Counted from the stretch's first letter, positions 40,917 to 49,481 are shown. The stretch is DNA of 64,000 nt from CSP1-5 sp964348275 (GCA_964348275.1 CAYGBT010000005.1:48391-112390), one strand, 5' to 3'. Notes: generated by a model from the letters alone, not told the origin. Translations and numbers: made by a program.

Positions 40917-42743
40917 TTATGTGCGCGGGGGCGCGGGTCGGTCCCGGAAGAGCCCAAAGAGTGTCAGGCAGACCAGCAAGAAGACGACCCCGATCAGCGA
41001 CAGGTCGGGTACCTGTACGGGGGAGACTTGCACGGGCGTAGAGGCGCTCGTGCTATCGACCACCGCGGCCACCGTTGTATTGCCTTCCGATTCCGCCAGT
41101 ACGGTGGCCTGGGCCTGACCGTTGGCGTCGGTGACGGCAGACGTCGGCGATACGGAGGCCACGCTGGGGTCTCCCGTGCTGAACGCCAGTGTTTTCCCCG
41201 GTTGTGGGGTCCCTGCCATTGTGACTGTAGCTCGCGCGGTGGCGGTTTCGCCTGGCTGGAGTGCCGTGTCAGGGTCGAGGACGAGGCTCACGGTCAACTG
41301 GTCTCCTGTCAGCGCACTCAGCAGACCCGCGCCACAAGGCTGAGGACATTGGCTCGATGTCCTGGGGAGGGCGCTATTCTGGAGCTGGGCGAGCAACTGG
41401 ACTGGAGTGAGCCCGGGGTCCTGGGCAAGCCAGAGTGCAGCCACGCCCGCCACATGCGGGGCCGCCATCGACGTGCCGTTGTACCGTGCGTAAGTTCCGT
41501 CGGCAGGATGAACCATGCTCAACACGCCGTCGTTGTTGCCATCCCCATCATCATCCCGAAGGACATCCCCACCGGGTGCCATGATCTCGACCGTGGCTCC
41601 GAAGTTCGAGTATCGGGTCACTAGGTGGCCGCGGTTGTCACTGGCCGCGACCGTGATCACGTTGTTGCAACTTGCCGGGAGAAAACCCGCCGCGTCCGAT
41701 GCGTCATTTCCGGCCGCCACCACCACTGCTGCGCCCGAGCCCACCGCGTCGTTGATCGCCGCCTGCGTGGAGGGGGACAGCAGGCAAGCCCCAGCCCCAC
41801 CGAGACTCATGTTGATCACCTTGGCCGGGGTCGGGTTGGGCGGCACATCAGGTACGGGGAGGCCTGCGGCCCAGCGGATGCCATCGTTTATGTCTGCGAT
41901 CGTGCCTCCGCACTTCCCCAGCACTCGAATCGCCTGGAGCCTCACGTTCCAATTGATGCCAGCAACCCCAACGCCGTTGTTGGTCCTCCCCACGCCAACC
42001 GTCCCTGCCACATGCGTCCCATGCCAGCTATTCGGGAGCGGGGGGCTCCCTGGAAAGCACTCGCCAGCAGCGGCTGCGTCGCCGGGATCCGTCGGATCGC
42101 TGTCGCGGCCGTCCCCATCGTTACCCCGTCCGGCGTCGCTAACCATGTCGAAGCCAGCAATCAGGTTTGGCGACCCGGAAATATCCGGGTGGTTCGCCAG
42201 AATGCCGGTGTCGATAACCGCCACGACGACACTCGTGCTTCCGGTAGTAGTATCCCACGCTCTTGGCAGGCTGATCCCTCCGGGAGACTCGGCTGTGCCA
42301 GCGCCATGATTGAAATAGTGCCACTGCTCGGGGTAGCGGGGATCATTCGGGGTTGTGTCGGCGATACGGAGAATGTAGTTCGGTTGCGCATACTCAACGT
42401 CGGGTCTCTCGCTGAGCTCGCGGACGACCGCCAACGTCCGATCCCGGGCTTGGGGTCCTGGGAGTGTCCTGCCTATCGATGGCAATATTTGGTAGATGAC
42501 TTCGCCGCCTGAGGTCCTCTGGACAGCCTGGATCCCCATCTCCGCCGCTTCGGTAGCCTTAAGGCCCATAGTTGGCTTCATTTTCACGATGACCTCCCCG
42601 GGAACGAACTGAAACTCGGCGGGGACCTTCAACTCAAGAAGCTTCCGGACCTCTTCGGGCGTCCGTTCCTGTGCCTGAGTAGAGATCGCGCCGAGGGCCA
42701 ATATTCCAAGGGTGATCATGACGTTGAACAGCAAGGACTTCAT
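40917..42743 (-). CDS. Subtilisin-like (S8) serine protease with C-terminal exosortase-type sorting tail
   Basis: 608 residues from the ATG at 42743 (AGGAGG ahead). Signal peptide to about 25 (AISTQA). Propeptide about 40-128 (FVPGEVIVKMKP ... AQPNYILRI). Catalytic domain with Asp178 (VAVIDTG), His241 (WHGTHVAG) and Ser425 (NGTSMAAPH). A bacterial Ig-like domain at about 480-575. C-terminal tail VPDLSLIG (about 578-585), then a hydrophobic helix VVFLLVCLTLFGLF and RDRPAP, the three-part layout of PEP/IPTL-CTERM signals. Encoded directly before the exosortase and divergent from a free propeptide-like gene. Confidence 0.93.
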   Translation of the reverse strand: MKSLLFNVMITLGILALGAISTQAQERTPEEVRKLLELKVPAEFQFVPGEVIVKMKPTMGLKATEAAEMGIQAVQRTSGGEVIYQILPSIGRTLPGPQARDRTLAVVRELSERPDVEYAQPNYILRIADTTPNDPRYPEQWHYFNHGAGTAESPGGISLPRAWDTTTGSTSVVVAVIDTGILANHPDISGSPNLIAGFDMVSDAGRGNDGDGRDSDPTDPGDAAAAGECFPGSPPLPNSWHGTHVAGTVGVGRTNNGVGVAGINWNVRLQAIRVLGKCGGTIADINDGIRWAAGLPVPDVPPNPTPAKVINMSLGGAGACLLSPSTQAAINDAVGSGAAVVVAAGNDASDAAGFLPASCNNVITVAASDNRGHLVTRYSNFGATVEIMAPGGDVLRDDDGDGNNDGVLSMVHPADGTYARYNGTSMAAPHVAGVAALWLAQDPGLTPVQLLAQLQNSALPRTSSQCPQPCGAGLLSALTGDQLTVSLVLDPDTALQPGETATARATVTMAGTPQPGKTLAFSTGDPSVASVSPTSAVTDANGQAQATVLAESEGNTTVAAVVDSTSASTPVQVSPVQVPDLSLIGVVFLLVCLTLFGLFRDRPAPPRT

Positions 42744-42821
42744 TGTTTCCTCCTTCAAGTATTTGTATACTGTTAGGGAGCGGAGATACTTGCATATCCC
42801 GAGGACAGGAAGGATAACGTC

Positions 42822-43457
42822 GTGACTGTCTTGTTCAATTTCGTTCTTCCGATTCTTCTCCTGGGCAGCTCACCAAAGCTATCCCCTCCATTCATCCCTG
42901 GGGAGGTTCTCGTCAAGTTTGTTCCCGGATCGGAAGGGAGTCGAGCGGTCAGCCAGACCAGTCCACCACATCTCGGGGCCTTGGGCCCCGTCGTCAATTC
43001 CTTGCAGACAAAGACGGGTATCCCCTTGGAGGCAAAACAGGTAACGGGAGGCAACTGGGTCGTGTTATCCATCGATAGCGACAGGCTGACAGACCAGGTG
43101 GTGAGCCAACTTCGTCGGCGAGAACGCGTTACCGTGGTAGAGGTGAGCCCTGAAAAGCCCGATGCAACCGTGGGCTTCTCATTGCCGAAGAAGCTCGTCA
43201 TTACATTCGCACCGGGCAGTCCGGAATCCGAGGCAGTGGCGCAAGCGATCACGGATACTGGCGAAGACCGTTTTGCGAAACTGATTCGCGATTTGGAAAG
43301 AGATTTCGACCTGCCCTTGAAGGGGGACGCAACGGAGGACGCCAAAGCCCTGGTGCAGATCGACCTAAAGACCCTCACCCCGATCTTGGTCGAGCGGCTG
43401 AAAGCCCTCTGCGACATCGACTCAGCCCAACCCAATTATATCCTGACCATTCAGTAA
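42822..43457 (+). CDS. Exported protein with two S8-propeptide-like domains (candidate protease inhibitor/chaperone)
   Basis: 211 residues. N-terminal signal (VLFNFVLPILLLGSS). Domain 1 from about 23, FIPGEVLVKFVPGSEG, matches the start of the neighbouring protease's propeptide (FVPGEVIVKM). A second domain from about 115, LPKKLVITFAPGSPES, runs to the very end SAQPNYILTIQ, which matches the propeptide end AQPNYILRI in seven straight residues. No protease domain follows. Propeptides of S8 proteases fold and inhibit their enzymes, so this likely acts in trans on the divergent protease, 78 bases away. GTG start with AGGAAGGA ahead. Confidence 0.75.
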   Translation: MTVLFNFVLPILLLGSSPKLSPPFIPGEVLVKFVPGSEGSRAVSQTSPPHLGALGPVVNSLQTKTGIPLEAKQVTGGNWVVLSIDSDRLTDQVVSQLRRRERVTVVEVSPEKPDATVGFSLPKKLVITFAPGSPESEAVAQAITDTGEDRFAKLIRDLERDFDLPLKGDATEDAKALVQIDLKTLTPILVERLKALCDIDSAQPNYILTIQ

Positions 43458-43488
43458 GAATTCCTCCTGACCATCCTCACTGAACAGA

Positions 43489-44145
43489 TTAGACTTCACT
43501 CTTTTCCGCATCCTTAATCGTCACTTCAAATTTTGCGGCCGCTGCGCTCGCCGCCGATTCCAGTTTGTCGGCTGCGAGAAACTTTTCCCATACGAGGGGC
43601 CAACCTCCTCCTAAGACCAGTGATTGAACGACCACATGACTGGTGAGCGGAACATCTGTACCGACGGGACCGCTCTGCTGCCCAAGATATCCAATAAAAC
43701 CGAATATTAACGCTGTTGTTCCCCCGATGAGGGATGAGACGAAGCGCAACGACCAACCGCTCAGCGCCCGTTCTTGCTCTATTTCAGCGAGCTGTGTCCG
43801 GGTCTCAGTAATCACCACTTCCGATTTGGTGATTGTGTCTCTGAGGGAAGCGATACGTTGCTTTTCGTCCTTGATGGCCTCTTGAAGTGCCTGATCATCC
43901 AACTGACCTTTTTGGTGTTCGATATTCATCTTCACGTGCTGGTCGAGTATGTCCTGCCGAGCCTGGAGACCTTTCCGCCTCGTGGCGTTTCTTTCTACGA
44001 GGTTATTGACATGTTCACGAAGCGTTCTGGCCTTAGCCTCCGCTTCAAGCCCCTTCTTGGCTGCGGTAAACTGAGAAATAAACGCTGCCACAGCACCGAG
44101 CACGAAAGGTATCGCTAACCCCCAAATTAACGACACGGTGATCAT
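43489..44145 (-). CDS. Membrane-anchored coiled-coil protein
   Basis: 218 residues from the ATG at 44145 (GAGGAG ahead). An N-terminal helix LIWGLAIPFVLGAVAAFI, a coiled coil from about 28 to 125 rich in Glu, Lys and Gln (RASLRD-type heptads), a second hydrophobic segment SSLIGGTTALIFGFIGYLG and an Ala-rich amphipathic tail. No recognised domain. Its leader on the minus strand has one of the short-ORF attenuator elements and a terminator hairpin. Confidence 0.75.
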   Translation of the reverse strand: MITVSLIWGLAIPFVLGAVAAFISQFTAAKKGLEAEAKARTLREHVNNLVERNATRRKGLQARQDILDQHVKMNIEHQKGQLDDQALQEAIKDEKQRIASLRDTITKSEVVITETRTQLAEIEQERALSGWSLRFVSSLIGGTTALIFGFIGYLGQQSGPVGTDVPLTSHVVVQSLVLGGGWPLVWEKFLAADKLESAASAAAAKFEVTIKDAEKSEV

Positions 44146-44215
44146 TGGTGTCTCCTCTTTAACTTCCGCCACTGTGCTCGCGAATGTCGAGACTGAAGAT
44201 ACGATCGTCGTTCTA

Positions 44216-44241
44216 TAAATAAAAACGCCCTCCCGGGCGAT
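44216..44241 (-). terminator. Terminator hairpin in the leader of the coiled-coil gene
   Basis: Minus strand CGCCCGGGAGGGCG followed by TTTTTATTT: a compact stem with a strong T-tract, 70 bases ahead of the gene start at 44145 and 60 bases after a short leader ORF. Its place between promoter-like sequence and gene suggests attenuation. Confidence 0.75.
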
Positions 44242-44299
44242 CGGAAGGCCGAGAGGTCGTTCAGTTTATGGTGGACCATCGGTTGTGCAGGGGATCGGC

Positions 44300-44359
44300 T
44301 CAGCGCTGCCTTACCTCCTCCCGTTTCATTGGTGCCTCCCTGCGATGGCTCTGAGTATC
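44300..44359 (-). promoter_or_regulatory. Leader element copy (divergent): -10 box and short leader ORF
   Basis: GATACT at 44359-44354 is followed after 24 bases by ATG AAA at 44329, with GGGAGG five bases ahead of it. Unlike the other copies the ORF continues as nine codons (AAA CGG GAG GAG GTA AGG CAG CGC) to a TGA at 44300. No TTGACA is found at the -35. It stands ahead of the terminator at 44216 and the coiled-coil gene. Confidence 0.5.
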
Positions 44360-44518
44360 TCACAACGGCCCGCGGTTTAGTTCCGATTCTCTGCGTTTCA
44401 CGTCTCGACCGCATGGGCAGACGAGATGCAGCTTCTCGAAGGTATTCAAGGGGCCTGGGTCCGATTCCTCGGTCCGACCGTACCCCTCGTCCGTGCCTCA
44501 AGAGGTTCAAGGGGGTGG

Positions 44519-44890
44519 TCATTCCCACCGGCGGTCGAACCGGGTCCACCCGTACTGATCCCGCTGCCGAGCCAACTGCCGCGCGTAATAACTCCAAATC
44601 TCGTCTTGTTCGTGAAGGTGGAGGTGGACAAACTCCACCCCTGCCGTCTCTTGGGTAGTCCACCGCACGTTGCCGAGAACCTGTACAGGACGGTTGCTGA
44701 GGGGGAGGTGAAAGAGGAGGAGCAGTTCGGCTCCGACAGAGGGGATTGTCCCCTGCGTGGTAAGGAGTACCCCTCCGGTCCCGATGTTGGTTATCCGCCC
44801 TTCCTGGGTGCGGGTACCTTTGGTTCCGTAATCCACCGGGAGGTCGCAGGGAGTGCGCGGGGAGCGACGTCGATCATCCGGATCACTCAT
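44519..44890 (-). CDS. PilZ-domain c-di-GMP-binding protein
   Basis: 123 residues from the ATG at 44890 (GAGG ahead). RxxxR in DRRRSPRTPCDLPVDY and the second motif in NIGTGGVLL; PilZ barrel VGAELLLLFHLP ... VRWTTQETAGVEF. It is a close paralogue of the protein at 39860-40252, with identical phrases such as RRRSPR and PCDL. Transcribed from the leader element promoter at 45085-45057 about 165 bases upstream. Confidence 0.9.
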   Translation of the reverse strand: MSDPDDRRRSPRTPCDLPVDYGTKGTRTQEGRITNIGTGGVLLTTQGTIPSVGAELLLLFHLPLSNRPVQVLGNVRWTTQETAGVEFVHLHLHEQDEIWSYYARQLARQRDQYGWTRFDRRWE

Positions 44891-44939
44891 GACACTGTCC
44901 TCAGCGGGTGTTTTTCCGCGAAGCCGAATCGGGCGCACG

Positions 44940-45085
44940 GAATATGGGAGATACGGGAACGCGTACTGTCTCCTAGGGCACGATCGAATCTGTGGAAGGT
45001 AGGCTCGGAGACATGGCTACCCCGGTTCTATCCGTAGGTCTCCTTGAAAGGGGTTAAGTATCCCCCACTGGGCGGTGACTGTCAA
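44940..45085 (-). promoter_or_regulatory. Leader element copy upstream of the PilZ gene
   Basis: TTGACA (45085-45080), 17-base spacer, GATACT (45062-45057), then 25 bases to ATA GAA CCG GGG TAG (45031-45017), with AAGGAG eight bases before the ATA. The same four-codon frame starts with ATG in the other copies. Further on GTCTCC ... GGAGAC could form a stem followed by AGTACG, a string also found in the terminator loops of two other copies. Confidence 0.65.
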
Positions 45086-45107
45086 GAAGGAGGAGGGAGG
45101 GAAGGAA

Positions 45108-46100
45108 TTACTGACCCATGATGAGGGGGGTGAGCCCTTGCCTCTTGAGGGGCTGGAGTACCTCTTGAGCCTCCGAGGGGTTTGCAAATTCTCCAACCCG
45201 CACAACGTGGAGTGGCGTGGGGACAGCCTTGGAAAGGATCTTGGGGGTATAGTTCTTGTTCCGCAGGTCACGTGCCAAGTCGATGGCCTCCTCCAGACGA
45301 AAGAATGACCCCACCTCTAGGCGAAACTTCCCCCCCCTCAGCCTCGACCAGGTTCGAGGAAAGCCCGTCACCGTTCAGTATCCGCGCGATCCGTTCCGCC
45401 TCCTGACGGCTGGTAAATTCCCCCCATAGACTTGATGCCGGGTGATGGGTGCGGTGAATGTGCGGATGGTCGGACGATACTCGAGCTGTTCCAAGCGCGC
45501 CTTGAGCGCGAGCGCGTATCGCTCAAGGACCAAAGAAGCGACTTGGACCGTGTACCGCTTCTCCGTCTTGACCTCGGGCTTGGTCGCTTTGGCCATCCGT
45601 TTTGGGCGTGGTTCCTGTCGTATAGGAGGGACCTCAGGCGCCTTGCCCACCACCGGATGGCCCTCTTCCTTGGGACGGTCTGTCACCTTGGAAGGTGCTT
45701 CCGCTGGAGGCCGCTTTGGCTTGAGTTCCTCACAGCGCACATAACCTGATCTCCCCCAAATCGTTACCTCTCTGACCCTGCACCATGCCCTTGCCGACGT
45801 TGTTTCAGCAGGACCGATCTCCACAACATCTCCCCGCATGACCTGCATAACCACGATGCTCGTAGTGTCCATCCGAGAATACATGGGCACTCCGTCGTGC
45901 TCCACGGTCACCCGTTCAGGAGGAGATTCCGTTTCAGCCGCCTGGCTGACCCCGACATATCCCATCAGCGCTCGGGTGGCGATCGCTGCCAGGACCAGAG
46001 TCAACGGTTTCGCCCGCTGTAACCGTCGGTTCTCCCGCTGCATCTGGTCCAGCCGTCTCGCAAGGATGTGAATCGCCAGCCCACTCATCGTTTTATTCAT
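45108..46100 (-). CDS. SH3-like/SPOR membrane-anchored protein with a displaced reading frame
   Basis: From the ATG at 46100: an N-terminal coil (LARRLDQMQRENRRLQ), a membrane helix, an SH3b-like domain (HDGVPMYSRMDTTSIVV to SGYVRCEELK), a Lys/Pro linker and a first SPOR domain (RYTVQVASLVLERYALALK). At a run of six G (45425-45420) the frame is lost and hits a TGA at 45375; a second SPOR repeat (FRLEVGSFFRLEEAIDLA) resumes in the original frame after a run of eight G (45337-45330) to a TAA at 45108. Between the runs the +1 frame reads well (SRQEAERIARILNGDG). Seven G at each site would give one intact two-SPOR protein of about 330 residues. SPOR domains bind denuded septal peptidoglycan. Confidence 0.7.
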
Positions 46101-46184
46101 AACCGTGAATTCCTTTTTGTTCCCGCATTTGGGGAGGATCTTCTCCCCCACAGTGTCCGGTACCGTCCTAATTCCGATGCGAGT

Positions 46185-46781
46185 CTATTCGGACTCCTGC
46201 CTGCGTTGTTCCTTCCGGACATCGGCCTTGACCGTTTCCGGAAGTCGATCGAATGCAGCCCCCACAGCCATCGCCTCGTTTGAGGCAAAGACAGAGTAGC
46301 CCTCGAATGCCGCAGCCAGGATGCCGGTGATGTAATCTCTGTCCCGAAGAACACGGGCGGCCGCTATCTCTTCTATTTCCTCATGGTTTGGCGTTCCCCG
46401 TCTCTCCCACTAAATTGGTTCCTCCAGCGGGTCCTTTGGGAACCAGATCTGTACATGGTCGCTGAGAGAAACGAAAGTCTCAAGAAGCCGGGGAGGCGCC
46501 GCGAGGAAAGCGAGAGCTTTCAGACGGGGGCGGGGCTCGACATGCGGAACCTTTGCCACAACCTCGCGCACCTTATGATGCTCATCCATCATCTTAAATT
46601 GCTCCCTGAGCATTTCAACGGTCAAGTCTTTGCCCTTGACCTCCCTGCGCACGTGAAGCGATTTGAAGATCCGCCGGAACAGGATCAGGAAGCAAAGGAC
46701 ACCCGTGCCTAATAAAAAGATCTTAGACGGGATCATCTGCCATTTCGTGCGGAATAGGTCTAGAACCGCGGCGATATTCAT
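46185..46781 (-). pseudogene. Membrane protein gene interrupted by one in-frame TAG
   Basis: The ATG at 46781 opens 123 codons: a membrane helix (IFLLGTGVLCFLILF), a basic juxtamembrane part and KPLEEPI-type end (KDPLEEPI) to a TAG at 46410. In the same frame a further 74 codons with clearly natural sequence follow (EEIEEIAAARVLRDRD, AAAFEGYSVFASNEAMAVG) to another TAG at 46185. No start codon lies in the second part, so it is the continuation of the first: either a nonsense mutation or read-through. Leader element promoter at 46989-46961 is directly upstream. Confidence 0.6.
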
Positions 46782-46921
46782 GCGGCTCGCATCCCCAAGT
46801 ATTGTCCTAACGTCGTGGGGGATTTGGGGTCACCGTTGGGAGGCTGGCTCTTTGTCTCCCCGCATCGGTCTGGTTATTTGGGCTGCTACCGAATGGACCG
46901 GAACTGGGCTCGGAACACTAC

Positions 46922-46989
46922 CTACCCTGGTACCATCCGTGCACCCGCAAAGGGGGCTTCAGTATCAGCGACTGGGCAAGGGCTGTCAA
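46922..46989 (-). promoter_or_regulatory. Leader element copy upstream of the 46.4-46.8 kb gene
   Basis: TTGACA (46989-46984), 17-base spacer, GATACT (46966-46961), 24 bases, then ATG GTA CCA GGG TAG (46936-46922). The Pro codon is CCA, a synonymous change from the CCG of other copies, and residue 2 is Val. The ribosome site is weaker (GCGGGTG). Confidence 0.65.
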
Positions 46990-47833
46990 GAGGTTGGACA
47001 AACTGTCATTCTCACTAGCATGGCGCTAGCGGTATCTGACACTTACCTATGTTCCTTCCGGATGGCCCAAACCTTGCGCAAATCCCTGCAAATGGTCGTA
47101 AAACCGTATACTACTCGCCGAGGGAAGGGACCATGAGGTTCTTTGTGATCTGGGCGTATTTCGCCTCTCCGTGGTTTTCGGTCACCTGCCATAAGGCCAT
47201 AAGGAATATTCGGGGCTTCCGCGAGCGGAGAGGAGGCGGTGTGCCAGAAAAGGTACCCTGTCTCCTCCCCTTGTCGAATCTCGAAGGACCGGCCAAGGCG
47301 GTGGTGCCGAGACTGTGCCAAGCCGATTAAGCTCTCCCGGCCGCGTCCGATGGCGCGCGGCAATTATCTAGGGAAAAAGGGGGGGGTGAGACAGGTGGCG
47401 TTTCTCGCTAAATGCTCAAAGTGTCAGCGAACCTACACGGTCCTCGGCCTGAGTTCCCGCACAATCCTGGTGTGGGTCGGTCCTCGCTGCAAACGGGGGC
47501 GTAACTTGCCTCGGTAGGGACGTCCAAGCGTTCGTCGGGCAGCTGCCCTATTCGTGCCAGCGGCCGCCGGCGCGCCTCCTTGTCCTAAAACACAACCGAG
47601 AGCAGTTCGCCCGGTTCCGCGCTGCGGAACCATGTCACAGGAGGAGTTGGCAATTCAATTGAACAGTGGTCGGTGAACATCCACCTGGGTTCCGATCTCA
47701 ACAGTGAAGCAACAATCATAGTCATAGGCTGGCAATGTCGCCTTAGAGTGGGATTGGGCACGATTTTTGCTGTTTGGTCGGGCCCGTGGAAGCGGGAGCG
47801 GCGGGATACCCACCCTAGGTTCGGACTCAATGC
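46990..47833. other. Gene-poor stretch
   Basis: About 840 bases with no gene I can defend. A minus frame at 47043-47363 has a protein-like middle (YLFWHTASSPLAEAPN) but no family and no ribosome site. A plus frame near 47398-47517 contains CSKCQ and a late CKRG that might be a zinc-ribbon scrap. Both may be decayed genes. Confidence 0.4.
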
Positions 47834-48562
47834 ATGAAGGAAAAGATCAAGAAATTGTGGGCGAGTGAGGAGGTGGCCGCCTGCAAGCTCTGTGGGACAC
47901 CGCTCCTAGGGGTCGAGCTGCCCTGTCCCGATTGCGGGTATTTGGCGGGCACTGATTCCAATGTCTTCTACATCTCCGGGGGTGAGGAGGGTCGTGGCAA
48001 GGGGAAGGCCGCTAACCCCGGGGCGACCTCCGGACGGACGCAAGGGGCACACGATCCGCGTGTGGAGGATGAGGGGAGACCAGGACTGGAAGTCGAGATG
48101 CTGGAGGCGGGGGGCGAGAATGCGATGGGGGGTTGGGAGGATTCGGATGTGACTACCCCTGTTTTTGCCCTGGATCCGACCGGGCTCCGGGAGCTCTTGG
48201 CAGAGCAGCCGGAAATCTTGGAGCCGGGGCTCAGCCTCGTGGTCGATAAGAAGGGGAACCCAATCCGGGCAGGATTTTCCACCGCGGTAGGCAACATTGA
48301 TGTATTGGCCCGGGATGCGAGCGGGGCGCTTGTGGTGGTGAAGATCGCTGACGGGGTAGAGGGGGAGGAACTCGTGGAAGAGATCCTCCAGCGAATTGGG
48401 TGGGTGCGGAAGCACCTGGCAAAGGGGACGCAAGAGGTTCGGGGGATCGTGCTGTTGGAGCGGGCCCCCGAGAACTTGAGCTATGCCGCTTCCGCCGTGG
48501 CAGGGATGATTGCCATCAAGACCTACCGGATCGGAGTCACCTTTCAGGATGTGGAGATCTGA
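47834..48562 (+). CDS. Zinc-ribbon protein with a degenerate NucS/DUF91-like nuclease domain
   Basis: 242 residues. N-terminal zinc ribbon CKLCGTPLLGVELPCPDCG (CxxC...CxxC at about 17-38), an acidic Gly-rich linker to about 110, then a PD-(D/E)xK-like domain resembling the C-terminal nuclease of EndoMS/NucS: RELLAEQPEILEPGLSLV, GNIDVLARDASGALVVV, QRIGWVRKHLA, VRGIVLLE. In active enzymes the strand after GxID reads ELK; here it is KIA (VVVKIADG), so both catalytic Glu and Lys are missing. A binding rather than cutting role is inferred. Confidence 0.65.
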   Translation: MKEKIKKLWASEEVAACKLCGTPLLGVELPCPDCGYLAGTDSNVFYISGGEEGRGKGKAANPGATSGRTQGAHDPRVEDEGRPGLEVEMLEAGGENAMGGWEDSDVTTPVFALDPTGLRELLAEQPEILEPGLSLVVDKKGNPIRAGFSTAVGNIDVLARDASGALVVVKIADGVEGEELVEEILQRIGWVRKHLAKGTQEVRGIVLLERAPENLSYAASAVAGMIAIKTYRIGVTFQDVEI

Positions 48563-48585
48563 TAGCCTTTGAGCGGTTTCTGCCT

Positions 48586-49206
48586 TTATTCCTCTGCGGC
48601 CTTCACGGCCTGGGCGATGCGCTTCAGCATTTCCTTGATGTCGATAATCTCACGGTAGAGTTGTTGCAAATCTGGGACACCCCGCTCAGCTGTTAATTCC
48701 TCCTCGGTTCGTCCCTCAAGGTCACTTGCGATCTCCCCTGCTCTGGGTCCCTCGAGTTTTTCCGTCAATTCTTTTATATCTCGAGGCTCCGGCCCAGCCT
48801 TCACGCCCGGTAGCTGGAGCCGCCAGGTGGGCAACGGCTCCCGCTTCAAGACCTCGCAGCGCACGTAGCCTCTGCTCTTTGTCCGCCCGGCATTCGTAAT
48901 GTGGCACCAGGCCCCCTCGGGCCCGCTGAGGGCAAACTCGAACGTCACCACGGTCCCTCGCGGAAGGACGGTCAGCACCTTGCTGGTCGGTGCTCTTTCC
49001 GCGTGAACCCGTACGCCGTTCCGCTTCACGGTGGCCCGCCCAGCCGGGGCGTCTCTTTCAGCAGCCTCGCTCACTGTGGGCTCTCCGATGAGCGCGATGG
49101 CGGTGACTCCGGCTAGCACGAAGACTCCCATCCACCTCCACCAAGGATTTTTCTGCTCCAGGTGGTGCAATCGGTGTGTTTGGGTGTACAGCGGTAACTC
49201 GTTCAT
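48586..49206 (-). CDS. SH3-like domain membrane-anchored protein
   Basis: 206 residues: N-terminal cytosolic helix (THRLHHLEQKNPWW), membrane helix (MGVFVLAGVTAIALIG), an SH3b-like domain (KRNGVRVHAERAPTSKVL to SRGYVRCEVLK) and a C-terminal coiled coil (LQQLYREIIDIKEMLKRIA). The layout and phrase GYVRCExLK match the 45.4-46.1 kb protein, so the two are paralogues; this one has a coiled coil where the other has SPOR domains. SH3b domains bind peptidoglycan. Has a complete leader element ahead of it. Confidence 0.8.
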   Translation of the reverse strand: MNELPLYTQTHRLHHLEQKNPWWRWMGVFVLAGVTAIALIGEPTVSEAAERDAPAGRATVKRNGVRVHAERAPTSKVLTVLPRGTVVTFEFALSGPEGAWCHITNAGRTKSRGYVRCEVLKREPLPTWRLQLPGVKAGPEPRDIKELTEKLEGPRAGEIASDLEGRTEEELTAERGVPDLQQLYREIIDIKEMLKRIAQAVKAAEE

Positions 49207-49317
49207 TGCTCGCTCCTCCTCGCTAATAGTGAGCTTCTATTATTTCGCTCCTTCTCGGAAATTTGTCCCTCACTGGACACGCACCCTGGCGGAGAAATCG
49301 AGTCCCTGATGAGAAAC

Positions 49318-49361
49318 AAAAAAAAACGCCTTCCCGGAGCGTACTGGACCGAGAAGGCGTC
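49318..49361 (-). terminator. Terminator in the leader of the SH3-domain gene
   Basis: Minus strand ACGCCTTC ... GGAAGGCGT followed by nine T. The loop contains AGTACG. It lies 52 bases after the leader ORF stop and 110 bases ahead of the gene, so it must be read through for expression: a clear attenuator layout. Confidence 0.85.
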
Positions 49362-49412
49362 ATGATGGCTGGTGTAAGGTCGATTGTGCAAAAGATGCAG
49401 TACGATGTGTGC

Positions 49413-49481
49413 CTACCCCGGTTTCATGTATTCGTCTCCTGGGCTGATCTTAAGTATCCTCGACTCGGTCGACGGTGTCAA
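49413..49481 (-). promoter_or_regulatory. Leader element copy upstream of the SH3-domain gene
   Basis: TTGACA (49481-49476), 17-base spacer, GATACT (49458-49453), 25 bases, AGGAG eight bases before ATG AAA CCG GGG TAG (49427-49413). Residue 2 is Lys. Followed by the terminator at 49318-49361. One of the two most complete copies. Confidence 0.75.

Noticed and set aside
47043..47363. A 106-codon minus-strand ORF
   Set aside because: Has a protein-like middle but no ribosome site, no recognisable domain and poor ends; kept only as a note in the gene-poor entry.
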